A DNA stretch of 8,931 bases from an uncultured Oxalobacteraceae bacterium (GTDB lineage: Bacteria; Pseudomonadota; Gammaproteobacteria; Burkholderiales; Burkholderiaceae). Of this stretch, positions 1-6,607 are shown piece after piece (within the stretch, counting starts at the first letter, position 1; each line of letters opens with the position of its first letter). The notes under the pieces are model-generated. The model had not been told where the DNA came from, did not search any database, and was given only the letters and a program-made list of their open reading frames with translations. The translations under genes and the position numbers were made by a program. The DNA lies in contig CAMLHI010000067.1 in the NCBI GenBank assembly GCA_946479705.1, positions 1 through 8,931 of the forward strand, given 5' to 3'.

Positions 1-72
1 AACGGCCGCGCCTGTCGCGGCAGGGAAACGGCGGCGGGGCGGACGTCCGGCCGGGGAAGCGCAGTGACGCGC

Positions 73-2280
73 TCATCGACGATCTGCTTTATGCTCGTCC
101 TCGCTAGTAGTTGTTGTGTTCTGGGGGGCCGTAGCAGGGGCGAGCGCGGCTTGTTTGAGTTTTTTGTTGGCAGGCCCTTCGTTGTGGTAGCGCTGCTCGG
201 CCTTCGTCAATACGTCGACGATATGTTCCCGGTCCGGCTTGATCGAGCTGAGATCCATTCCGTCGTCGTGGAAGAGCTGACCGCTGACCGCCCTGTTCGC
301 CAACTCCTCGATGCCATACAGGACATGGTCGCCGCAGGACTGCGTGTCCGGCTGCTTGGCGATGGGCATACCCCTGGGCGTTTGCACGCCCAATGCGCTC
401 GCCACCCGGCTGGCTATCTTGAACTGGTCCGTGTGGGTAGCGAACGCGGCATCCTCGGGGGAAAACATCGAATCGTAGTGAAAAGCCTGTTTGGAATGCC
501 GGTCGACGACGAGCAGCGACCAGTGATGGTGTTTGTCGTTCACCGGTACAAAGACGATGGGGGGCGTGGCGGGGCCGGCGAGCTTGTTCCGAGCGCGGCC
601 CTGCTGCTCCGGATCGCCGTTGATCAGCATCTCAGCCACCTGCGAGTCGGCGAAGTGAAGCAGCCCGGCATTGGGCTGGCCGTTTAATCGCCGGGCGATA
701 TCCTGGGTAAACAGGAACATGTACCTGTCCGGCAGCCAGGGGTTGGCGGCCAGCGTTTGGGCGACACCGACTGGCGCCGTCTCGGGCGACGGATAGTTGT
801 CCGCCTCCACGATCTCCCGTTCCGGGGGCCTCCCGTAGGTCGCGTCGTCTTGCAGCTCGCTTGGGCTTGCGCCTGCCTGAGCAAAAGCTGCTATCTCGCG
901 GGTCGCACCGCTAAAAAACGACGGCGAAGGGCCGGAACTAACGTGTGCCCGGACACGCTTGAAACTGCTATTCATCTGGGACCTGACCACAGTCTCCCCC
1001 ACCTTCGCCTTCTCGCTCTCCCTGGGATCGAACTCCGCCCCCTTGAGGCGTTTCTTTTGACGCCTTTCTTCTAATTGGGCCTGCACGCATTGCTCCAAAA
1101 TGCCTTTGGCCTGATTAGCGTCAAGGAGGGCCAGGCTAGTGAGGTCATGGCCATTACCTGGTATCTTCTGTTGTGCGAGCCAGCGCGCCAGATAGCGGGC
1201 AGCCGCGACATAGTGGACCCTGGTGTGGTCACTCTGAATAGTTGACATGGCTTGCTCGATCAGCCGTTCGTCCGCCAGCGGAACGCCCTTCATGGGGTTC
1301 CCACGGAGACGCGAAACGTTGTTCGGCGTTAGCCTTTCCCGGAAGCGCCTGAAAGCGGAACTGCCACTTTCCTTGATGCTCGATAGATGTGGGTGTGCCT
1401 GCGCGAATCGATCCAACATGTCCTGAATTTGGGTTGCGTTTAGTCGGGCCAGGCCGGCGAGATCATAGCCATGATGTTGTGTCTTGTGTTTCGCGAGCCA
1501 GCGCGCCAGATGGCGGAGCGCTATGGCATAACCTTGTTCGGTGGCGTCCTTCTCATGGAGGGGCAGCGCCTGCTTAATCCGATTTTCATCCGCCGGTGGC
1601 ACGTCCGCCGCAGGGTCGTCGAAGCGGACTCTTTTGCGGGGGCGGTCAGTTTGGCCGATGTCCGAACGCTGCCCTAAATTGGTAGTTTCTGCAGGCGTCG
1701 GACCGAACGTAAGCTGGAACCCGGATGGCGCGTCGTACGGGGTGGGCAGCGATTCACCGCTGATCAAGCCGAAGCGCCTCCCCCCAGGGCTGAAATAGCC
1801 AGCGGGATGAACAGGCTGCTTGCCCCGCTCCAAGCCGCTCGATCGTGGCGGCCCGTCATTCCGGTAAGCGGAGCTCACGCCAGGGGTGAGCGGTTCAGCC
1901 AGTGCTCGCCATTCCGTGCTGGCGCCCTCGAAAAACGCCTCATCAGGGCGGGAAGAGCTGACGGGGTGAACAGGTGCTTCATGTCTATTGTCGTGCGGCT
2001 GCGCGATGGCAAATGGCCCTTGCGGCGCAAACGTTCCTGCCGCGAAAGCAGATTCACACGGGCGATGAAACGCGCGCATCCGATCCACGGTATAGACGAC
2101 GCGTGGCGGCAGTGTTGGCTGAGGGGGCAAGGTTTCGTGCAGGTGATGGTGGACAGAATGCGTCTGCTCCAAGCGGGGCGGAGCATTCGTCGGCGCGACG
2201 GATGCCTGTGGTTGGCCCGCCTGAGTAGGCGCGCTTGGGTGAGCATTGGCGCCAAGGACGAAGTGGCTAATATTCCTCAT
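73..2280 (-). CDS. Predicted type III effector with C-terminal Ulp1/SENP-like (C48) SUMO-protease domain, XopD/NopD-like
   Basis: This 735-residue protein ends in a Ulp1-type cysteine protease domain (about 510-700). It has WLPDRY at 515-520, the catalytic His in HHHW (H586, W587), the Asp in HYDS (D603), and QPDTQSCG with Q643 and C649, the same Gln-to-Cys spacing as Ulp1. Relatives such as XopD, PsvA, NopD and Bel2-5 are injected into plant cells and remove SUMO in the nucleus. Residues 1-225 are Pro/His/Ser-rich and look disordered. The first 12 residues lack acidic residues and have Ile at position 4, as in many Hrp-secreted proteins. RPRKRVRF (213-220) and RRQKKRLK (406-413) are nuclear-localisation-like. 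Two ~70-residue repeats lie at 227-296 and 333-402. I saw no LxLxL or DLNxxP EAR motif. The ATG at 2280 follows GGGGAATCC, a modest ribosome binding site. An exact hrp box lies 122 bp upstream. Codon third positions are more mixed than in neighbouring genes, suggesting acquisition. The fold call is firm; SUMO specificity and secretion are inferred. Confidence 0.88.
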   Translation of the reverse strand: MRNISHFVLGANAHPSAPTQAGQPQASVAPTNAPPRLEQTHSVHHHLHETLPPQPTLPPRVVYTVDRMRAFHRPCESAFAAGTFAPQGPFAIAQPHDNRHEAPVHPVSSSRPDEAFFEGASTEWRALAEPLTPGVSSAYRNDGPPRSSGLERGKQPVHPAGYFSPGGRRFGLISGESLPTPYDAPSGFQLTFGPTPAETTNLGQRSDIGQTDRPRKRVRFDDPAADVPPADENRIKQALPLHEKDATEQGYAIALRHLARWLAKHKTQHHGYDLAGLARLNATQIQDMLDRFAQAHPHLSSIKESGSSAFRRFRERLTPNNVSRLRGNPMKGVPLADERLIEQAMSTIQSDHTRVHYVAAARYLARWLAQQKIPGNGHDLTSLALLDANQAKGILEQCVQAQLEERRQKKRLKGAEFDPRESEKAKVGETVVRSQMNSSFKRVRAHVSSGPSPSFFSGATREIAAFAQAGASPSELQDDATYGRPPEREIVEADNYPSPETAPVGVAQTLAANPWLPDRYMFLFTQDIARRLNGQPNAGLLHFADSQVAEMLINGDPEQQGRARNKLAGPATPPIVFVPVNDKHHHWSLLVVDRHSKQAFHYDSMFSPEDAAFATHTDQFKIASRVASALGVQTPRGMPIAKQPDTQSCGDHVLYGIEELANRAVSGQLFHDDGMDLSSIKPDREHIVDVLTKAEQRYHNEGPANKKLKQAALAPATAPQNTTTTSEDEHKADRR
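1075..1284 (-). repeat. Second copy of ~70-residue repeat inside the effector (residues 333-402)
   Basis: The copy starts VPLADERLIEQAM, runs through ARYLARWLAQQ and GHDLTSLALLDANQ, and ends EQCVQAQ, just before the basic patch RRQKKRLK. Conserved positions shared with the first copy include the ADE near the start, the (H/Y)LARWLA helix, G(Y/H)DL, and the DANQ/NATQ turn. The divergence between copies implies an old duplication or selection for two related but non-identical modules. Confidence 0.8.
1393..1602 (-). repeat. First copy of ~70-residue repeat inside the effector (residues 227-296)
   Basis: The copy starts VPPADENRIKQAL, runs through LRHLARWLAKH and GYDLAGLARLNATQ, and ends near DRFAQAH. 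It aligns without large gaps to the second copy 106 residues downstream. At DNA level the stretch coding LARWLA is nearly identical in both copies (plus-strand gcgagccagcgcgccagat). The pattern is helical, with Tyr then an LxxLAxWLA helix, loosely like the SAM-like N-terminal domain of tyrosine recombinases. That resemblance is only an impression. Internal repeats are a known feature of the rhizobial effectors NopD and Bel2-5. Confidence 0.8.
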
Positions 2281-2402
2281 GGATTCCCCGCGGGTTGACT
2301 ACTAACAGGCTGATGCATTCCGACGTCGCTCCATCGGTAGTAAGCAGGCAGCACAATGTGCCGCCGCGTTGAGCGGCTCAGCGCAACATCGGCGCCGGAT
2401 AG

Positions 2403-2430
2403 TGTGTGGAGTCTGGCTGCAGATGGTTCC
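2403..2430 (-). promoter_or_regulatory. hrp box (HrpL sigma-factor promoter) of the effector gene
   Basis: Read on the minus strand, the sequence is GGAACC, a 15-nt spacer, then CCACACA. This is an exact fit to the known hrp box consensus GGAACC-N15/16-CCACNNA, which is recognised by the ECF sigma factor HrpL in Pseudomonas syringae and other Hrp1-type secretion systems. It lies 122 bp upstream of the effector start codon and points towards it. Ten fixed bases plus correct spacing are unlikely by chance in a 267-bp intergenic region. The match is seen directly; activity depends on the genome carrying hrpL. I found no Ralstonia/Xanthomonas PIP-type box or rhizobial tts box here. Confidence 0.82.
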
Positions 2431-2465
2431 CTGGTCTTGGGGGCGCAAGGGACGGCGCCAGGAGA

Positions 2466-2500
2466 AATACAAATAACAACACTGCCTTGTATTTTGTATT
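2466..2500. repeat. AT-rich inverted repeat upstream of the TonB receptor gene
   Basis: AATACAAA (2466-2473) is the exact reverse complement of TTTGTATT (2493-2500), and a second TTGTATT sits directly before the latter at 2487-2493. The region is strikingly AT-rich against GC-rich surroundings and lies 48 bp before the receptor start codon. TATATG at 2508-2513 could serve as a -10 element, but no well-spaced -35 is clear. It may be an operator with repeated half-sites or simply promoter composition. Confidence 0.35.
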
Positions 2501-2547
2501 GTTTGGCTATATGGTCAACAATGTTAAAAAAACACAATGGAGTGTAA

Positions 2548-5262
2548 ATGGCGATGATCAGGAAAGCCGCCTCGTACGCGGTGCGCGGCGTATTGTTCGC
2601 GGGTGTGTATGGCATGGCGGCCGGCGCCGCAATGGCGCAGGAAACCATGCCGACGGTGGAAATCACCGGGTCGGCCATCAAGCGGCTGGCCGCGGAATCG
2701 GCCTTGCCGGTGCAGGTGATTACCCGCGCGGAGATCGACAAGGCGGGCGTGACCACCGCCGCCGAACTGATGGGACGGGTCTCGGCCAACGTCGGCGGCC
2801 TGACCGATGGCGCCAGCATTAACGTGGGCGGCGACCAGCGCGGCTTCAACAGCGCCAACCTGCGCGGCATCGGCACCTCGTCCACCCTGGTCCTGCTGAA
2901 CGGGCGCCGCATGGCCAATTTCGCCTCGCCCGGCGACGATACCGGCGTCGACCTGAACAACATTCCCGCCGCAGCGCTCGAACGGGTCGAAGTACTGCTC
3001 GACGGCGCCTCGGCGCTGTACGGCACCGACGCCATCGGCGGCGTCATCAACTTCATCACCCGCAAGAATTTCCAGGGATTCGACCTGAATGCCTACGTGG
3101 GCGCCACGCGCGAAGGCGGTGCCGGCAAGCGCACCGCCAGCATCAGCGCCGGCAAGGGCGACCTGGAGCGCGACGGCTTCAATGTGTTTGCCGTGGCCGA
3201 TTTCCAGCGCACCGATGCGCTCAGCACCTCGCAGCGCAAGTTCATCGGCGACTTGCGCATCGAACAGCGGCTGGGCCACTTGCTGTCGAGCTTTACGAGC
3301 CCCGCCAACATCCGCCTGACCTCGGCCCAGCGCGACCATCTGCAGGATATCGGCTTCACCATCAACGGCAAGCCCATCACCAACCGCCAGATCAACCTGA
3401 GCACGCCGCAATGCGCGCCGCCGGCCAACGTCTACCTGCCGGACGGCACCGGCGGCGTCGATGCCTGCACCTACAATTACATGGGTGACACGGAGCTGTA
3501 TCCCAAGTCGGAAAAAGCCAGCCTGCTCAGCCGCGGCGTGCTGAACCTTGGTGGGGGCCATCAAGCCTATGCGGAACTGGCGCTGAGCCGCGCCAAGACT
3601 TATTACGTCGGCTCGTCTGCGCGCGTGACCGGCTATCTCGATTACCGCAAAGTGCCGCAGCTGGCCAGCACCGGGCTCGACCAGCTGGAAGACGACGACG
3701 TGCCGGGCGAACTGACCCTGCGCATGCGCCTGAACGAAGCAGGACGTCGCACCAGCGAGCTGACCAGCGACAGCATGCGGCTGGTGGCCGGCCTGAGCGG
3801 CAACGTCGGCGGCTGGGATTACGACGCGGCCTTCAATCACAGCGTCAATACCGTCAAGGACAAGGATACCCACGGCTATGTGCTCTACAACGAGCTGCTG
3901 GCCGGCATCGCGGACGGGCGCATCAACCCCTTCGGGCCATCCAGCGCGGCCGGCGTGGCGCTGCTCGACAGCATTCAGGTCAACGACGACGTGCGCCACG
4001 CGCGCGGCATCATGGACGCGTTCGACTTCAAGTTTTCGCGCGCGCTGATGCCGCTGGCCGGCGGTGATTTGGCGCTGGCCGTCGGCGGCGAAGCGCGGCG
4101 CGAACGCAATGCCTTCACGCCATCGGCGCTGCTGATGAGCGACAACATCAACAACGACGCCGCGCCCGAGGGCGGCAAGGCCACCAAGGACAGCCGCAAT
4201 ATCGCCGCCGTCTATGCCGAAGTGCTGATGCCCTTTGCCAAACAGTGGGAAGCGCAATTGTCCGCACGCTACGACCATTACCAGCAGGTGGGCGGGGCGG
4301 CCAGTCCCAAGGTCGGGCTGGCGTATCGCCCGGCGGCAAGCCTGCTGTTGCGCGGCTCGGCCGGGCGCGGTTTCCGGGCGCCGTCGATGAGCGAGCTGTA
4401 CCGGCCGACCGTGTACAGTTCCACCGCGACCTTGCCCGATCCGGTGTACTGCGCCACGGTGGACAACAATTACGCCGACTGCGCCGACAACTGGGACACG
4501 CGGCGCTACAGCAATACCGGCCTCAAACCGGAGCGCAGCCGCCAGTTTTCGCTGGGCGCGGCGTGGGCGGCGGGCAAGCACTTGAATGCCTCGTTGGACT
4601 ACTGGAACATCAAGCGCACCGACCTGATCAGCGAGATCGGCGACGACATCATCCTCGCCAACCTGGCCAAGTACGGCAGCCTGGTGCACCGCGACGAGGA
4701 CGGCCTGATCGACTATATCGAGCTGCGCAAGGAAAACCGCGGCGCGCAGCTGGCCAAGGGGCTGGACCTGGCGGTGTCTGTGCGCGGGCTCGACACGGGT
4801 TTCGGCCGCGTCGGCGCGCGCTTGAACGGCACCTACGTGCTCAGTTCGAAGATCCAGAACAGCCCGGGCGATGCGTATGTCAGCAACCTCGGCCGTTTCG
4901 TCACCGACAGTGTGGTGCAGCGCTGGCGCCACACCCTGACGCTGGACTGGGAGCGGGGGCCGCTGTCGGCCAGCCTGTCGAACACCTTTTCGAGCAGCTA
5001 TGAAGACCAGAACTCGGCCATCAATATCGACGATGGCAGCGTGGTCGCGCCCAACCGGGTGAAGTCGTATTCGCTGTGGGACATGTCGCTCGGGTACGAA
5101 ATCAGCAAGCAGTGGAAACTGCGCGGCGGTGTGCAAAACCTGTTGGACACGAGTCCGCCATTCTCCAACCAGGCGTATTACTTCTTGTCCGGCTACGATC
5201 CGAACTACACCGATGTGCGTGGCCGGCGTGCCTATCTGAGCGCGAATCTTTCCTTCCGCTGA
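2548..5262 (+). CDS. TonB-dependent outer-membrane receptor, substrate unknown
   Basis: This 904-residue receptor takes up a substrate across the outer membrane using energy from TonB-ExbB-ExbD. A signal peptide with a hydrophobic core ends GAAMA at residue 30, before QE. A TonB-box-like stretch TVEIT follows (36-40). The plug domain spans about 46-172, with typical motifs LRGIGTSSTLVLLNGRR (105-121), LERVEVLLDGASALYG (144-159) and GGVINFITR (164-172). The rest is a 22-stranded barrel by family, ending in aromatic-rich LSANLSFR. Cysteines 289/307 and 635/645 sit in probable external loops and may form disulfides. There is no N-terminal STN signalling domain, so FecIR-type regulation is unlikely. 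GGAG lies 5 nt before the ATG at 2548; an in-frame ATG at 2554 is possible. It diverges from the effector gene and has no transporter, enzyme or SusD-like neighbour to reveal the substrate. The final Arg after the terminal Phe is slightly unusual. Confidence 0.95.
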   Translation: MAMIRKAASYAVRGVLFAGVYGMAAGAAMAQETMPTVEITGSAIKRLAAESALPVQVITRAEIDKAGVTTAAELMGRVSANVGGLTDGASINVGGDQRGFNSANLRGIGTSSTLVLLNGRRMANFASPGDDTGVDLNNIPAAALERVEVLLDGASALYGTDAIGGVINFITRKNFQGFDLNAYVGATREGGAGKRTASISAGKGDLERDGFNVFAVADFQRTDALSTSQRKFIGDLRIEQRLGHLLSSFTSPANIRLTSAQRDHLQDIGFTINGKPITNRQINLSTPQCAPPANVYLPDGTGGVDACTYNYMGDTELYPKSEKASLLSRGVLNLGGGHQAYAELALSRAKTYYVGSSARVTGYLDYRKVPQLASTGLDQLEDDDVPGELTLRMRLNEAGRRTSELTSDSMRLVAGLSGNVGGWDYDAAFNHSVNTVKDKDTHGYVLYNELLAGIADGRINPFGPSSAAGVALLDSIQVNDDVRHARGIMDAFDFKFSRALMPLAGGDLALAVGGEARRERNAFTPSALLMSDNINNDAAPEGGKATKDSRNIAAVYAEVLMPFAKQWEAQLSARYDHYQQVGGAASPKVGLAYRPAASLLLRGSAGRGFRAPSMSELYRPTVYSSTATLPDPVYCATVDNNYADCADNWDTRRYSNTGLKPERSRQFSLGAAWAAGKHLNASLDYWNIKRTDLISEIGDDIILANLAKYGSLVHRDEDGLIDYIELRKENRGAQLAKGLDLAVSVRGLDTGFGRVGARLNGTYVLSSKIQNSPGDAYVSNLGRFVTDSVVQRWRHTLTLDWERGPLSASLSNTFSSSYEDQNSAINIDDGSVVAPNRVKSYSLWDMSLGYEISKQWKLRGGVQNLLDTSPPFSNQAYYFLSGYDPNYTDVRGRRAYLSANLSFR

Positions 5263-5283
5263 GTATGTGAAGCGTTTCCAATG

Positions 5284-5339
5284 GCAGGTGTTGCGGTGTA
5301 GACTGGGTCGCATGGACCCAACGCACCGACAGCACCTGC
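5284..5339. repeat. 56-nt nested imperfect palindrome after the TonB receptor gene
   Basis: Three nested arms pair: GCAGGTG (5284-5290) with CACCTGC (5333-5339), CGGTG (5294-5298) with CACCG (5324-5328), and TGGGTC (5304-5309) with GACCCA (5315-5320) around a 5-nt loop. That is 18 Watson-Crick pairs with short internal loops. No T-run follows on either strand, so it is not a textbook Rho-independent terminator, although it could stop or stabilise the receptor transcript. The ATG of the MFS remnant begins in the apical loop. Confidence 0.55.
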
Positions 5340-5461
5340 TGTCCACCCGTCTTGCCTTCTTTGCCGCCAGCGCCGCCATATCGGCGTGGGCGCCGCTGGT
5401 CGCAAAGTTCCGCTGTTTGCCGATGGTTGACCTTCTTCAGCGCACGGCGTGTGCGGGGTAA
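5312..5461 (+). pseudogene. N-terminal remnant of an MFS transporter
   Basis: The 49-codon frame opens MDPTHRQHLLSTRLAFFAAS and continues AAISAWAPLVAKFR. This closely resembles the first transmembrane helix and the WAPLV turn of YbjJ-like major facilitator transporters, which usually have about 400 residues. After about residue 35 the match is lost and a stop follows at 5459-5461. None of the other helices is present downstream, so this is a broken gene end. A possible promoter with TAGACT at 5299-5304 lies just upstream. The family call rests on a short stretch and is from pattern memory. Confidence 0.5.
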
Positions 5462-5467
5462 TTCGCG

Positions 5468-5560
5468 TCACTTACGGATTCGGCGCATTAGTTTCACCGA
5501 GCCTTCGACAACTTCAAATCCAAGCTTCCTGTAGAGCGAATGCGCATCCTGTGTTGCAGC
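5468..5560 (-). pseudogene. C-terminal remnant of a GNAT N-acetyltransferase
   Basis: Reading the minus strand from 5560, the frame gives AATQDAHSLYRKLGFEVV followed by EGSVKLMRRIRK and a TGA stop at 5468-5470. DAH-x-LY-x-K-x-GFE is the characteristic C-terminal alpha4/beta6 segment of GNAT acetyltransferases, and the MRR-type tail also fits. A stop codon immediately precedes the fragment in frame (5561-5563), and no start or acetyl-CoA-binding motif precedes it, so about 110 residues are missing. It faces the MFS remnant tail-on with only 6 bp between their stop codons. Confidence 0.6.
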
Positions 5561-5580
5561 TCACTTCAAGCAATGGTTTT

Positions 5581-5606
5581 GCCAGGCGCTTTCAGCGCTG
5601 TTTGGC
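5581..5606. repeat. Hairpin between the GNAT remnant and the arr gene
   Basis: CAG-(g)-CGCT (5583-5590) pairs with AGCG-CTG (5594-5600) across a TTC loop, with one bulged G. An alternative outer pairing is GCCA (5581-5584) with TGGC (5603-5606). It could be a weak terminator insulating arr or a leftover of the deleted genes. No long T-run follows. Confidence 0.35.
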
Positions 5607-5631
5607 CACCGGCGGTGCGCAGTGATAGACT
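5602..5631 (+). promoter_or_regulatory. Possible sigma-70 promoter of arr
   Basis: TTGGCC (5602-5607) and TAGACT (5626-5631) are separated by 18 bp and lie 72 bp before the arr start codon. Both are partial matches to TTGACA and TATAAT. Nothing else better suited is visible in the interval, but the match is weak. Confidence 0.28.
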
Positions 5632-5690
5632 CTTTTCGGCTTGAAGCAAGCGTTACCGTCGCGAAGGCAAGCGTTCGACGCGACCATGAT

Positions 5691-5696
5691 AAGGAG
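5691..5696 (+). promoter_or_regulatory. Strong ribosome binding site fixing the arr start
   Basis: AAGGAG lies 6 nt before the ATG at 5703. It decides against the upstream in-frame GTG at 5622, which would add 27 residues not found in the family and has no such site. Confidence 0.85.
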
Positions 5697-5702
5697 CTAC
5701 GC

Positions 5703-6158
5703 ATGAGCGATCAAGAATGGACACGGGTTACCGATGAGAACTGCCGGAAGGTGCCGGGTCCGTTCTACCACGGCACCAAATGCCATCTCGCGCCGGGCGA
5801 TTTGCTTGTCCCGGGGCGCCCATCCAACTTTGAAGCGGGCCGTGTCTCCAACAATGTGTATTTCAGTGCCACGCTTGAAGCGGCGGTGTGGGGGGCGGAG
5901 TTGGCCACGGCGTTGGCTGGCCTGGAGGGTTCCGGTCACATCTATATTGTCGAGCCCACGGGCACTTTCGAGGACGATCCCAATTTGACGAACAAGCGTT
6001 TTCCCGGCAATCCCACCCGGTCATATCGAACGCGTGAGCCGCTCCGGATTATCGATGAGCTAAAAGGCTGGACGGGCCATTCGCCGGAAATCCTTCAGCA
6101 AATGCTCAATGGACTTGAAGAAATGCGACGCAATGGCCGGGCCGTCATCGAAGACTAG
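5703..6158 (+). CDS. arr: Rifampin ADP-ribosyltransferase (Arr family)
   Basis: The 151-residue product matches the Arr family, which transfers ADP-ribose from NAD+ to a hydroxyl of rifampin and so inactivates the drug in the cytoplasm. Family hallmarks appear in order: FYHGTK (21-26, His23), GDLLVPG (32-38), VYFSATLEAAVWGAEL (52-67, Tyr53), IYIVEPTGTFEDDPN (80-94), FPGNPTRSYRTREPLR (100-115), and the C-terminal AVIED. His23 and Tyr53 fit the known His and Tyr of the active site; the partner Asp is probably Asp91, assigned by position only. Length equals the usual 140-150 residues, so the gene is complete. It sits alone between gene remnants and a gene-free stretch. No integrase, attC-like site or insertion sequence is visible, unlike the cassette-borne arr-2 and arr-3. 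Chromosomal homologues are widespread in soil bacteria, where they may act against natural ansamycins or have another role. Confidence 0.95.
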   Translation: MSDQEWTRVTDENCRKVPGPFYHGTKCHLAPGDLLVPGRPSNFEAGRVSNNVYFSATLEAAVWGAELATALAGLEGSGHIYIVEPTGTFEDDPNLTNKRFPGNPTRSYRTREPLRIIDELKGWTGHSPEILQQMLNGLEEMRRNGRAVIED

Positions 6159-6607
6159 ATACATATCCGCTTTTCGTTGTATTCACGCAGTGCCCCTCAT
6201 TCAATCGGCGGCTAGAAGCGTTGGCGACAGGCGCTCATGCGGCAGACGATGCCGCCGCAGAACAGGCTGGTGTCGGGGCTTGCCCGCGAGAGCGGGATCA
6301 CAGAACAGACCGGCCAGGAGCCGAACTCCCGTCCACCCGTGAAGCGCATGCACGCCGCTGGCTTGCCCAGCATCGCACGCGTGGACTCGGCTGAAAATCG
6401 CTTCGCTTGCCACGCCAATAAGTGGCGGTCGAGGTTCAGGCCGCTGGGCCAGGCAGGCGCCGAGTTCTGCCGCTGCGGACGGGCTCTGCTTCCCTTGCAG
6501 CTGAGGACCTGTCCTTCATTACCGGAAACCCGTAAGGATAAATGTGTCTCGGATGGTGTGAAAGTGTGGCGCGAAAGCAACCTATAGCTGGGGGCGGCAA
6601 CTAACAA

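Noticed and set aside
1..72. Terminator or gene end at the left edge
   Set aside because: Only a weak CCTG/CAGG stem is visible and the sequence is too short to assign anything.
64..687. 207-codon plus-strand frame opposite the effector's protease domain
   Set aside because: The minus-strand frame carries a complete catalytic motif set; this frame is its shadow.
2281..2546. PIP box, hrpII box or rhizobial tts box before the effector
   Set aside because: No TTCG-N16-TTCG or tts-like sequence is present; the only good match is the HrpL-type hrp box.
2277..3065. 262-codon minus-strand frame covering the effector promoter region
   Set aside because: It is a Ser/Pro/Arg-rich shadow of the receptor's 5' end, lacks family similarity and would run through the hrp box region into the effector start.
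2524..5379. 951-codon open frame on the minus strand opposite the TonB receptor gene
   Set aside because: Its composition is Ala/Arg/Val/Gln/His-rich without any recognisable domain, as expected for the antisense of a GC-rich gene. The plus-strand frame is an unmistakable receptor.
5622..5702. GTG start adding 27 residues to Arr
   Set aside because: The Arr family starts near the MSDQEW position and AAGGAG precedes that ATG directly.
6159..6240. Integron attC site after arr
   Set aside because: No GTTRRRY/RYYYAAC core pair or attC-like fold was found, and there is no integrase in the window.
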